Below the pieces are notes generated by a model that was given only the letters and a program-made list of their open reading frames with translations, did no database searches and was not told the DNA's origin. Positions 20,101-32,500 of a stretch of 64,000 nucleotides of DNA are shown one piece after another; positions within the stretch are counted from its first letter, which is position 1; every line of letters starts with the position of its first letter. The translations under genes were made by a program, and so were the position numbers. The DNA is from Ciona savignyi (lineage: Eukaryota; Chordata; Ascidiacea; Phlebobranchia; Cionidae): the NCBI GenBank assembly GCA_000149265.1, contig CH003267.1, forward strand, positions 742,202-806,201, read 5' to 3'.

Positions 20101-22230
20101 ATGCCCAGAAAAACCTTTTTTAGAAAAAAAATACCGTTTTGGTTTTTAACGTCTCAGGGGAATTCCCCTGGATTTATCACCCACAATTTTGGAGTTTGCA
20201 TGTATAAACCATTTTGTTTTAACAAACGACAAATTTTTATTGCGATTCCATTACTCCTTTTGATAGATGTCTGGGCGACATGGCATGCCTGTCACAATTA
20301 TGATTTAAGGACATAATCTTATTTTTAAGGGTATTTCCCTAGGTATTTTTTTTATTTTTTCCAATTGTTAAATCAGTGGTTGGTGCACTTACATTCCACC
20401 AAATCGTGTTAAAATTGGAGCAGTCGTTTAAGCGCTATGCTCCAAAAACCAATTTTTTAAGAAAAAATTACCGTTTTGGTTTTTAACGTCCCAGGGGAAT
20501 TCCCCTGGATTAATTACCCAAAATTTTGATTTCTGCATATCTAGACCATGTTGTCTAACAAAAGACAAATTTTTATTGCGATTCCATTACTCCTTTTGGT
20601 AGATGTCTGGGCGACATGGCATGCCTGTCACAATTATGATTTAAGGACATAATCTTATTTTTAAGGGTATTTCCCTAGGTATATTGTTTATTTTTTCCAA
20701 TTGTTAAATCAGTGGTTGGTGCACTTACATTCCATCAAATCTTGCTAAAATTGGAGCAGCCGTTTAAGCGCTATGCTCCAAAAACCATTTTTTTAAGGAA
20801 AAATTACCGTTTTGGTTTTTAACGTCCCAGGGGAATTCCCCTGGATTAATCACCCAAAATTTTGATTTCTGCATATCTAGACCATGTTGTCTAACAAAAT
20901 ACAAAGTTTTATTGCGATCCCATTATTCCTTCTGGTAGATGTCGAGCGATATGCCATGCCTGCCAAGCGTTTGACGAAAAAAAGAGAAAAAAAGAAAAAA
21001 ACGAAAAAAAACGGACAAATCAATATGTGTCCCATTTTTTCAAATGGGACCCATAATACTCACTGATTTAACACTTAGAAGAAATAAAAAAAATATCTAA
21101 GAAAATACCCTAAAAATAAGATTTTATTATCAAATGATGATTGTGACAGGCATATCGCCTCGACATCTACTAAAAGGAGTAGTGGAATCGCAATGAAACT
21201 TGGTGATTAGACAACATGGCCTAGATGTGCAGAAACCAAAATTTTGGGTGATAAATTTAGGGGAATTCCCTTGGACGTAGAAAACCAAAACCGGTCATTT
21301 TTTCTAAAAAAAATAGCTTTTTAGGGCATAGCGCTTGAACGCCTGCTCCAATTGCAACCATATTTGAAAAAATCTAAGTGCATTAGTCACTGATTTAACA
21401 CTTAAAATATATGAAAAAAATACCTAGGAAAATGCCCTAAAAATAAGACTTTGTTCTCAAATTTTGATTTTGACAAGCATGACATGTCGCCCCGACATCT
21501 ACCATAAAGAATATTGCAATTGAAATGAAACTTGGTGATTTGTTAAACAACATGTTCTATATATGCAAAAACCAAAATTTTGGGTAATGAGTTCAGGGAA
21601 TTCCCCGGGGCGTTAAACACCAAAACGGTAATTTTTCTAAAAAAACTAGTTTTTTGGGCATGGCGCTTAAACGGCTGCTTCAATCTGATTTGGATTTGGT
21701 GGAATGTAAGTACATTAGTCAAAAAAATTATCTAGGGAAATACCCTAAAAAAAGTTTTTGTTCTCAAATCATGATTGTGGCAGGCATGGCATGACGCCTT
21801 GACATTTACCAGAAGGAATAATGAAATAGTAACAAAACTTAGTCATTTGTTAGACAACATAGTCTAAATACGCAGTAGAAAAATTGTGGGTGATAAATCT
21901 AGGGGAATTCCCCTGAGACGTTAAAATCCAAAACGGTTATTTTCCTAAAAAATAGCTTTTCGGGCCATAGCGTTTGAACGGTTGCTCTAATTTTGATTAG
22001 ATTTGGTGGAATGCTGGATCGTTAGCCACCATGTGTCAACTTAGGGTAACCCCCCTAAACTTAGGGTAACTCCCTTAAAAACGAAGATATGTTCCTGACT
22101 CATGATTGTGACCAGCATGCCACATTACATTGACATCTCCAACAAGGATTCGTCAAATTGGATTAAAACTTTAAGAATTGTTAGATAACATGACCCACAT
22201 ATGTAAAAACAGAAACTTATGTACTAAGCC

Positions 22231-22766
22231 TGTCGTATCGACATAATTGCCTGTTGGCGAGATCGTTCCAAGAAAACTACAAGGAACAAAAGAAATCGCT
22301 AAATGACGAAGGACGGTCTAAATTCACGATGTAATTCAACACGACTTACGTAAACGTTTAAATCCAGTGCGCATTTAATTACCATTGTATCTAGCGCCAA
22401 AATAATCTATTGTTTGTGTTTTAGATATTCTCCATCGCACTTTTTCCTTGGAGCAAAATCGCGTATAAAAGACTCCATTTCATCAGAGAGATACACATAC
22501 AGACACGGAGATGTCTAGGCTTACAGAACTGTGTTTCAAATTCACAGTTTGTATAGCCTAGGCTCTGGTGCTCTCGAGGGCGGGAATACGCTTAACGTAC
22601 CCTACAGCCCGTCCCCATTTATAAAACTACGTAGCCGGTTATGCTTATGTATTATTGTAATTGTACCGTTACGTTATCGGAGTCAAACTGTAATAATAAA
22701 ATAAAACCGCTACTTGTCTACCTTATAAAAACTAATAATTTATAAGTTCAATAAGCAGCCGCTACA
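22231..22766 (+). mobile_element. Solo LTR (fossil LTR retrotransposon)
   Basis: A 536-bp insert with TGT...ACA ends is flanked by the direct repeat AGCC. It contains a TATA box (GCGTATAAAAGACTCC) and an AATAAA-type signal near the 3' end. The paralogous site near 19,577 (ACCAAGCCCATGGGGAATTC) gives the empty allele. No internal region or partner LTR is present, so it is a solo LTR. It is younger than the foldback arm that it interrupts. The family is not determined; Gypsy-like is a guess. Confidence 0.8.
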
Positions 22767-23261
22767 AGCCCATGGGGAATTCCCCGAAGCCATCAAAAAC
22801 TAAATCGGGCTGATTTAGGTATTTAGCATTATTTCAATACAGCACTTAAAAAATGCTTTAATTCAAAACATTTGTGGTGAAACCCTCGTAAATCTACCAC
22901 TTGTTATTGGATTGTTATTTTTTACCTACACATGGAGAAGAAGTTTGGTTTGATAACTATGGGATCCATGCGTTTATGCTTGCAGAAACAAAAACTACAT
23001 ACTCAGTGTATAAAATACAAAATGTGGTTTGGGACCCTATAGCATTAATATATGGCATACAACATGTGTTTTACAAATAGTGGTGGTTAAACACGTGGTT
23101 GACACTCTCTCTCTCTCTTAATTTATGTAACTGAAATATTTGTACGTAAATAATACTTCTTTATGTGCAGGATATTTACGGGAAAATGTAGTTTTAGGCA
23201 CCGTTTCAATATGCCTGTCAAATTAACGAACAATGCACGTAGTACAGCTGTATATTTTTAT

Positions 23262-23540
23262 ATAATTTAGGATAGGACATTCAGGTTTATCCCCGTGAAT
23301 GGGAAAACCAATAAAGGGGGTTAACACACGGGCAATTGTCAGATCACCTCGCGCCCAATGTCGGGTTACCGGAGCTATTGCAGTCAGTGTGTGATGGACA
23401 CGTTCCTTCAATTTGGTAGAACCCTTTAATCCGCTGGGTTCGGGCAATGTCCGTAAAGTGCATTGCCCAAGGACACAACCGACTAGCTAGCGACCAGTTC
23501 CGCACCTGCAATCTTTTGATTGTAATGCGGGTCAGAATGT
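23262..23540 (-). repeat. tRNA-derived SINE (family 1), inverted
   Basis: On the minus strand it shares the core with the copies at 30,111, 38,505 and 44,319: CTAGCTAGTCGG, GAAGGAACGTGTC, GGTAACCCGA, GCGAGGTGATCTGACAATTG, CGTGTGTTAACCC and the end GGGGATAAA. The tRNA-like head is decayed in this copy. It lies in the loop between oppositely oriented foldback arms. Confidence 0.7.
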
Positions 23541-24347
23541 TATGGAATTATAAAGGTAAATAACATACTTGTACAACTAGTGACGTTTCGACCACACGGA
23601 TTTGTAAGCATAGTTAATAACAGTTAAATTTTTTTACTTTTTCATAACATCACAATCGGATGATTGTGTGGTGTATTTATCTTAAACAATCCAGGTGTAC
23701 CCCATTTTCGGCACCGATGTTTCGTGAATGAAAATAACTTTTAAGTCTACCTTTCAAAGTTGTAGATACATAAAATAAATTCAAATATTGCTGTGTGCTG
23801 TATAGAAAAATAAGGGCGTTTGTCCGCCATTCTTTTTATTAAACGCTTGACATGCATTGCAAATCACGGAATCGTGGTAAAATTTTGTCATTTGTTGGAC
23901 AAAATGGGTTAGATGTGCAGAAATCAATAAATAAAGAAAAAAAATACACAGGGTTGTGGGAATCCCACACGAGTTTATAATTGTATTACTATGTGTTTTA
24001 ATCAGTAATTCGTTATGCCATGTGTCCAGATTTTGTGCATGGGAAGTCGCGATTAATTTCCTGTTTTCGACAGATCAGTCGATGAATTATTTCCCGCGAG
24101 TTTTCTGTTTAACGTCGTCCACGCCTCGTGTATACAAACATGTGTTTCCTGTTATGTGTCTTATATAAACTGTATGAGATTTCGTATTATCAGAGAGCAT
24201 TTTGGCTTGTCCTCCCTTGGACTAGCTGCTCTCCCAGGCTTTAACTCTACCTACTTAACCTATACCTGTACCAACTTAACCTCTACCTACCTAAGCTATG
24301 CCCAATGTGTGTACAGCGCTCTTGCACCTTGATTAAATACCCAATAA
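23541..24347. other. Non-repetitive spacer between foldback arms
   Basis: No gene seen. 23,846-23,935 is a decayed foldback monomer (CGCTTGACATGCATTGCAAA, TTTGTTGGACAAAATGGG). The rest has no structure I recognise; the 70-codon frame at 23,956-24,168 has no family features. Confidence 0.5.
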
Positions 24348-25847
24348 ACTAGAAAGTGTCAACCACGTGTTTAACCACCACTATTTGTAAAACACAAGTT
24401 GTATGTCATATATTCATGCTACAGGGTCCCTAACCACAATTTGTATTTTATACACCGAGTACGTAGTTTGTTTCTGCAAGCATAAACGCATGGGTCCCAT
24501 AGTTAACCAACTAAACTTATTTTCCATGTGCAGTTAAATAAAAGATAAACGTCTAAAATTTACGGACATTTCACCACAAATATTTTAAATTATAGCTTCT
24601 TGTCAAGCGCTGTAGTGAAATAAGGCTAATTATTTTTTAAGGGTTTCAGGAAATTCCACTGGGTTTAGTAGATAAGTATCTGTTTTTATAGGTAACTCAT
24701 GTTATGGAACCATTCTTAAAGTTTTAATCTGATTTGTAGACTGCTTATTAGAGATGTCAGTGCGATATGGCATGTCTGTTACAATCGTAATTCAGGAACA
24801 TATCTTCGTTTTCAAGGAAATTACCCTAAGTAAATGTTTTATTTTTTTTAATTGGCACAGAGTGTCTAATGGTCTGACATTTCACCGAATCTGGTCAATA
24901 TTAGAGCAGCCGTTCAAGCTCTATGTCCCCAAAAGCTAATTTATTAGAAAAATGTCGTCTCTTTTTTAACGTCTTATGGGAATTCCCCTGGATTTATTAC
25001 CCAAAATTTTGGTTTCTGCATATCTAAGCTCATGTTGTCTAACAAATACCAAAGTTTGATTGCGATTCCATTACTCCTTTTGGTAGATGTCGGGGCGACA
25101 TGGCATGCTTGTCACAATCATGATTTGAGAACAGATCCCATTTTTAGGGTATTTCCCTAGGTAATTTTATTATTTCTTCTAAGTGTTAAATCAGTGACTA
25201 ATGCACTTACATTCCACCAAATCTGATTCAAATTGTAACAGCCGTTCAAGCGCTATGCCACAAAAAGGTAAATTTTTCATAAAAAAATACCGTTTTGGTT
25301 TTTAACCTCCCAGGGGAATTCCCCTTGATTTATCACCCAAAATTATGGTTTCTACATATGTAAACCATGTTGTCTAAAAAAATGTCCAATTTTCATTACG
25401 ATTCCATTATTTCTTCTGGTAGATGTCGGGGCGACATGCCATGCCTGTCACAATCATGATTTGAGAACAAAATCTTATTTTTTAGGGTATTTCCCTAGGT
25501 AATTTTTTAATTATTTTTAAGTGTTAAATCAGTGCTTAATGCACTCACATTTCACCAAATCTTAATTAAATTGGAGCAGCCGTTTAAGCGCTTTGCCACA
25601 AAAAGGTAAATTTTTCATAAAAATACCGTTTTGGTTTTTAACCTCCCAGGGGAAATCCCCTTGATTTATCACTAAAAATTTTGGTTTCTGCATATCTAGA
25701 CCATGTTGTCCAACAAATGGCCAAGTTTCGTAACGATTCCATTATTCCTTCTGGTAGATGTCGGGGCGACATACCATGCCTGTCAAACCTTTGACAAAAA
25801 AAAAACGGACAAAAACAATATGTCCCAATTTTTCAATTGGGACCCAT

Positions 25848-26899
25848 AAATACTTTACCTATGCTACACCTTGTCTTTACCCGGATCAAAACTCGTCTAA
25901 AGCAGAGCGCTGCCACAGGGTGATACCTCAAAAATTAAGATTTGTTCGTTAATCATAATTGTGGCAGATTTTACCAGACAATTATAAAAGGCGCGGTCAA
26001 ATCGGTTTGAAACTTGACAATATTGGCGGGATGTGACAAATGCACAGTTTAACTTTGATACCAGTAATGCATTAAATAATTTCCTGTGTTTTAAATTGTC
26101 GTTTAGTTCTCACAATTCAAATCGCTTGAGTTATTTTGTAATGCATGATAACTGTCAATTTTATGTTGCCCACTAATATTCCCTAGTTTTAGTTTTATTT
26201 TTTTTACATAGTAACATATTATATTAAATAGTCCGATCAAATCTTTGAGTGAAATAGTTTGGTACCTTTCAGTCGAAGGGTTGTAGGTTCAATTTAGTCT
26301 GGAGATAGCCCGCGTAATATCGCCCTCGTGTTCCCTCATTTACACAGGGAATAAATATCATTATTCTATCGTAGGAAGAATACCAGTGCGCCATCAAGCG
26401 CATTATAACCGGTGGATAATAAGGTGAAAATTTGTGACTATAATAGACGGGTAATAACTAAAAGTGTTGGAATTTGATCAGTGTATACCTAAAAAGCCTC
26501 AGGCCGGGGGGAGAGGCAGTCGGCAAAGGAAACCCAACACGCTCCGCAGTTTTCACCTAATCATAGGTGCATTGGCAAAAATGTAAAACGAACTCATGAC
26601 CAGGGACTATACTACTCAAATGCTCTTGCAGTTGAGCTATCTTGAAAACGAGAAGGAGGTACCGATGTAAGATTAGCTACTCGGCAAATGAACACCATTA
26701 TCTCATACAGCAAGACCCTATAATCATCACAGCATTCACCATAGTCAACAGTGTACTTTTAAAATATGTATGTTTTTCCGTTTAATCCAAAACAATTATC
26801 TATACCTTTGCAGCGTGGTGGTATTACGTAAATTACCTCAAGAAACGTTGTTAGGCAGTGACAAATTTGTTTCTTTTGACCTTGTTCACAAAAATCGTG
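25848..26899. other. Intergenic region upstream of the SLC6 gene, with tRNA-like relics
   Basis: 26,228-26,345 is a decayed SINE head (TTTCAGTCGAAGGGTTGTAG). 26,580-26,655, read on the minus strand, resembles a tRNA (AAGATAGCTCAACTGCAAGA as box A and GGTCATGAGTTCG as box B) and is probably a tRNA pseudogene or SINE head. No promoter element for the SLC6 gene could be singled out. Confidence 0.45.
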
Positions 26900-29452
26900 A
26901 TGTCTGAGAATAGTTCCTCTCGGGAAACTTGGGGAAGATCAATCGACTTTCTCTTTTCAGCAGTTGGTTATTCCGTTGGTCTCGGAAACCTGTGGAGATT
27001 TCCGTACTTGTGCTTTGAGAATGGTGGTGGTAAGTTTCCAATGAGACTAATTCGTTGTATCTGTATATATATAACTCAAAGTTATAAATTGTAGGACGGT
27101 TTATGTGTCAGATTAGGATAAACATCTTTTTTTCCCATCAATGGTAAATCGCCAAAGCGTTATCAGAAGAGCAGTTGACATCTATTCCGTGCCAACCTAT
27201 CAAACTCTTGCAGTATATTGTATGTGATTCAGACAGTAATAATTACTGTTTCCGTCTCGCCCGTCATTGCACTACACTCATGCAAGGTGCAAGAAGTGGC
27301 CTGCCAAGGGAAATAATTGACTAACTAGCAAGGAGTATTTATTCAACAGCAACCTATAACTGAGTTAGCTAACATGTTGGTTGATGTCAATGGACAGGAG
27401 AACGCTTGGCGCGTTATAACCCGAGCTATTATAGAATCCCAAGTATCCGCAGTCGGATTTTCTAAGCTATTGCCATGTATTAACTATTATTCGATAATGA
27501 ATTTTTTACTTGTTATCCCTGAAATCAAGTTATCTGTATTAGGGTTAAAAATGATTTGCTGCATTTTCGTTGTGTGACTTTTGTGGTAAACATTTCCACA
27601 TAATTCACTTTAAAATATTGATGTTTATTTCGTTGGTTCAAATTATTTCATAAAGTGTACATGTTTTAAGTAATTCTTTAATAATTACTGTTCTATCTGT
27701 ATGTATACTCCCTGCATTTGAGTATAAGGTTGGCTTTAAATTAAATTTTGAGAAAGCCAAATGCTACCGGTGTACAAGTAGTTTGTTATTTGTATACAGG
27801 TGCCTTTTTAGTTCCCTATGTACTCTTTACCCTTCTACTGGGGATTCCTATGATGTTGCTCGAAACTTCATTCGGGCAGTACGTTCGAGGTGGAGTTATG
27901 AAATCTTGGGACACGATTCCTATTTTCAAAGGTAAAATTTTATAATTTTATTGGTTTTTTAACAACACATCTCCTTAAAATTAAACGCCCTCCAATAAAC
28001 CCTACTTTAAATGTTTTTTTAACTAAACCCTTCTGAAACTTTTGTAGCTTGAACTGTTTTACAACTAAATAACTTTACAAATAAACGTCTTGCAACGAAA
28101 CACCATTACAACTAACCTCTGACAAATGGACAGCGTTTAGGCTTGATGCCTTTCAACTCAACCTCATTTTAACTTTTTTAGATTTTGAACAAATATTATT
28201 TATTCAATTAAATTATACTCTCGGGAACATGTCAAATTATTCGAAAAAATGACGACCAATCTTAAGGCTTTTGTCAGGCTAAATTTTGTGCTACTATACA
28301 TGATTACAATTTTTTAAACAAGCTTTTAAAAAAATAATAAAAAAATATTGCTAAATTTTATTTTAATATATTAATTTTTCATAAAATCATTTTAACGTAA
28401 ATCTGTATACACAGGTATAGGTTTTGCTCAGTTTGTTACCAGTGCGTATGTTAGTTCAACCTACATGACTCTTTTGGTTTGGATTATAAAATACATGGTA
28501 TCAAGCTGCTCTCTGAACCTGCCTTGGTCAACTTGTGGGAATCATTGGAATACTGAGAACTGCGTTCAATTCAGCAGTTCTGTCAATATCACACATAATA
28601 TAACATCTTCGGCTCACCGTGTCTCGGCGGCAGAGGAGTTCTGGTTGTAAGTAATGCGAAATATGTTGTGAATATAGAGTTTAAATTAATTGTACTTCCC
28701 AGGTTCGGTGTTCTTGGAATATCTTCCGGTATACAAAATCTTGGGAGTCTAAGATCAGATCTGGTGCTTTATATGGCTCTGCTTTGGGTTGCCGTTTACT
28801 TGGTAACTTTCAAAGGGATTAAATGGTCTAGTAAGGTAATTCTGGCAAAGTGGAAACGTGGCAGAAGACTAAACTACAGCGTTTTTTAGGTAATTTACGT
28901 CACCGCAACGCTTCCAGTAATTCTTATAGTTGTTGTGCTGGTCCGAGGTTGTACGCTAGATGGCGCCAGGGATGGATTGTGGTTTTATCTTTACCCAGAC
29001 TTAACAAAACTTGCGAATATTCAGGTAGATTCGATTATCAAGTAAACAATTATTTACTTTAAAAAAAAGGTCGGAAACATTGCTATTATTAATAGTCTGT
29101 CGTAATAATATGCGGTATCTCTCGGAAAGATCTTCAAGGATGCTCCAGGAATTAAATTAAATAAAAAATATTAAATAATTTAAACAAAGCTGTGATAAAA
29201 CGGTTGCCACGATGTACATGTGCTATTGCCACACTCATATATCAGGGTATACAGGCCCGGTGCTAGGAACCGCGGGGCCCAATTAGAAATGTGATGGCGG
29301 GGCCCCTACTTCATAGCAAAATTTATGGGTGTTTATATATCATAAAATACATACTAGTATATACAAACTACAAAAATAGACATTTAATACTTGCTATAAA
29401 ACAAATTAAAGGTAATGTGGATGCTTATTTACGATATATTGTTTTACTTCCA

Positions 29453-29503
<51 letters not shown>

Positions 29504-32500
29504 TAGCAACCATATTCATTATGACGTAACAGGCAGACACAGAAATATAAATTTGACTTAGTTACGATGCATAACAAATTGATATTATGAGACAGAATAT
29601 TATTTCACTTTTTATTTTACGTTTCAGTAGTATTTTAAACCTCGTAATACAGAAAAACCCCCGCTAGCGCGGGGCCCCTTCAAGGTGCGGGGCCCAATTT
29701 GATCTAATCGGTCAAATCGGCCTAAAACCGGCCCTGGGTATAAACATAATCATCATACCAAATGTGTACAGATTCAAAAGGGAAACATTACTAAATATGT
29801 TATCTAGGTATGGATGACTGCTGCAACACAGGTCGGGTATTCCACCGGGATAGGAGTCGGATATATGATCTTTCTTGGAAGTTTTAACAACTTTAACCAA
29901 AATTTTCACCGGTAGGAATATTATTATTGAGATTTACGTTCGCACCGTAAATTGAAATTTTCAACAGGGATGTCTTAGTTATTGGCATAACGAATGCGAT
30001 GACGAGTTTTCTAAGTGGATTTGCGGTCTTCTCATCACTTGGATTCATGGCTAAAAAACTGGTAATCATCCAAAACTTGGTGTTGTGACTTAACTGTTTT
30101 AATTCGGTCCAACTGATTAGTCTGGCGGTTAAGTGCGTCGCCTTTTGATCGAAAGGTAGTAGGTGCGAAACTGGTAGCTAGGTAGTCGGTTGTATTCTTG
30201 GGCAAGGCATTTTACGGACATTGCCTGAACCCAGTGGATTAATGGGTTCTACTTAATTGAAGGAACGTGTCAATTATACACAGCACATTACAACAGCTCC
30301 AGTAGCCCGACGGTGTGCGCGAGGTGATCTGACGATTACCCGTGTGTTAACCCCTTTGGTTTTCCATTCACGGGGATAAAAATGAATATCCTATCATATT
30401 CTATTAGAACGTCACGATGGAAAACGTTGCATCATCTGGACCTGGACTTGTTTTTATCGCTTACCCCCAAAGCATATCTCTTCTGCCGATGCCTCAACTG
30501 TGGGGGTTTCTTTTCTTTCTCACTCTGCTTATGCTGGGATTTGATTCACAGGTAGCCAGGTACCCCATATTGGACTTTAGGTTAATTCTTTACGTCGGAC
30601 ACCTTGCTTTAGTAATCAAGGTGTTAGTATATCAAAGTTCTAACCGGTTAGTCTGGTGGTTTAGTGTAACGGGTTTCAACCGAAAGGTTGCAGGTTCGAA
30701 ACTGATCGCTAGCTAGTCGGTTGTGTCCTGAGGCAAGGTACTTAACAAACATTGCATGAACACAGCGAATTAAACGGTTGGCGCGAGGTGATCTGACAAT
30801 TACTCGTGTGGTATCCCCTTTGGTTTTATTCTGGTAAAAGCTAGCGAAATCACCTAAATCTTTTTATAATAAACGGATTATCTTATACTAGAGAGTGTAA
30901 ACCACGTGTTATTCATCACTATTTAAAAACCCATATTAAATCGACAAGAAAAGAAAATTGTAACTTTTTTTTGCAATACATTTGTTAACAACCAAATTTA
31001 ACGTATTTGCCTTCCTATAGTTTCAATATAGTTATCTATCACAAATGATTACATATTCTACATTCAATTGTCCACAGGTTGTGCATTTTGAATGTTTCGT
31101 AACCTATTTTATTGATGGTTCGAAACGACTTCGGTCTATACGCTGGCATCGGGAAATAACTAACGCAGTAATGTGCTTCATGAGCTTTTGCGTTGGTCTT
31201 GCAATGGTGTCGGAGGTATAATATATGTGATAAACTGTTTGTGAACGTAAATGATAAAAATAAAACACTAGTGTGTTTACGAGGACAATCAAATTATACC
31301 ACGCCAATTGTCAGATTGCTTGAATTTTTTTTAGTGTATTGTGTGTAATTAGGACTTTTATACTGATTAAAAAAAAAAAAATATTTAATGCACCGGGTCC
31401 TGAAGACTTCCACTGAAGGCCTTGCTCAAGAAAACAACTACCCATCTGTTGACTCATTCCGTAACGTTTTGGGCGGTGATCGGCCCTCTAACATACTAAG
31501 CAAAGACCAAAGTAAAGTTTCCCGTGACCTTAATATTTTTTATTTTTTTAATTGGGTTTAGCGGCCACGTCAAATTATACAGAATTTTAATAGTTTATTT
31601 CTTTTTTTAGACGTGTTCTAACGACTGTCGTTTTGCCGTTTTTTCCCGTTTTCCAAATTTTTACCGATAGTCCCGCTTCGTGTTTTCATCGTGGAAACAA
31701 AAAATAAACTAAACTAAACTAAACTAAGATTAATCTATGGATTTTTGCACAATTGTAAAAACAATTTTGTCTTGTAGGGTGGAATTTACGTCTTCGAAAT
31801 GTCCATTCAATCCGGTTCGACTGGTTGGGGCCTATTTCTAATATGCATTTGTGAACTAGTGGCAATCTCTTGGATATATGGACTTGACAATTATTTTAAA
31901 GATATAAAAAACATGATTGGTGAATTTAGAGGGCAATTCGTTTTGAAAATATGCTGGAAATTTGTTTCCCCTATGATATGCATGGTGAGATGTTGTTAAA
32001 AATATTGGGCGGCTACAATTTCATATAAAACGACTGATAATGACTTGATTTTCTCAGGCAGGTGTCATCTATTTCCTTGCTGGATTTAAACCTTTACAAA
32101 CAGGAAGCTATATCTACCCGCCATGGGCGCAAGTCGTGGCTCAACTTATAAGTTTCAGCTCGGTAATATTCATACCAGGATACGCTGTCTATATCAAACT
32201 CACATCAGGGAAATCGTTTTCACAGGTAAAGTCGATGTTAGAATTGTAGAGACGATAGCTCGGGGAGGTCACTAACCAATTAGTATTACAGTAATTATTA
32301 AAAACGGCATAAATGATGCCTTACAGTTAACGTTTACTTCTTCTTCTTTCCAGTCTCAAATAATTACACTTAAAATTGTGTATCACTTTAAAAAAACGAG
32401 TACTCTGATATAGAACACTATAGTTGTCGGTGTATCCCGGTCGCATGAACTGGATTATTATTGTTTTGCATGAACTGTTTTATTTAGTAACAAGCCCATG

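Larger units (their letters stand above)
17185..25847. mobile_element. Compound foldback-type element with about 330-bp internal repeats
   Basis: No coding potential. Monomers of about 325-350 bp are marked by GTGACAGGCATG, ACAACATGGTC, GGGGAATTCCCC and ATAGCGCTTGAACGGCTGCT. Orientation alternates: forward 17,185-18,070, inverted 18,071-18,410, forward 18,411-19,917, inverted 19,946-21,054, forward 21,055-23,110, inverted 24,348-25,847. Each arm ends in one of two motifs: a hairpin end ATGGGTCCCAT...ATGGGACAC followed by a T-rich tract, or an end TTGACACTCTCTAGT. The 19,946-25,847 segment has inverted hairpin ends and near-identical 8-bp flanks (AAATATTT and AAATACTT), as expected for one inserted 5.9-kb foldback element. 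The superfamily is not established; a Helentron-like nature is an alternative. Confidence 0.75.

Noticed and set aside
17185-25847. CRISPR-like or centromeric satellite array
   Set aside because: Monomers are about 330 bp, change orientation and carry element termini; there are no short direct repeats with unique spacers.
26580-26655. Functional tRNA gene on the minus strand
   Set aside because: Box A and box B are recognisable, but the acceptor stem does not close by eye and box B deviates from the consensus; more likely a SINE head or tRNA relic.
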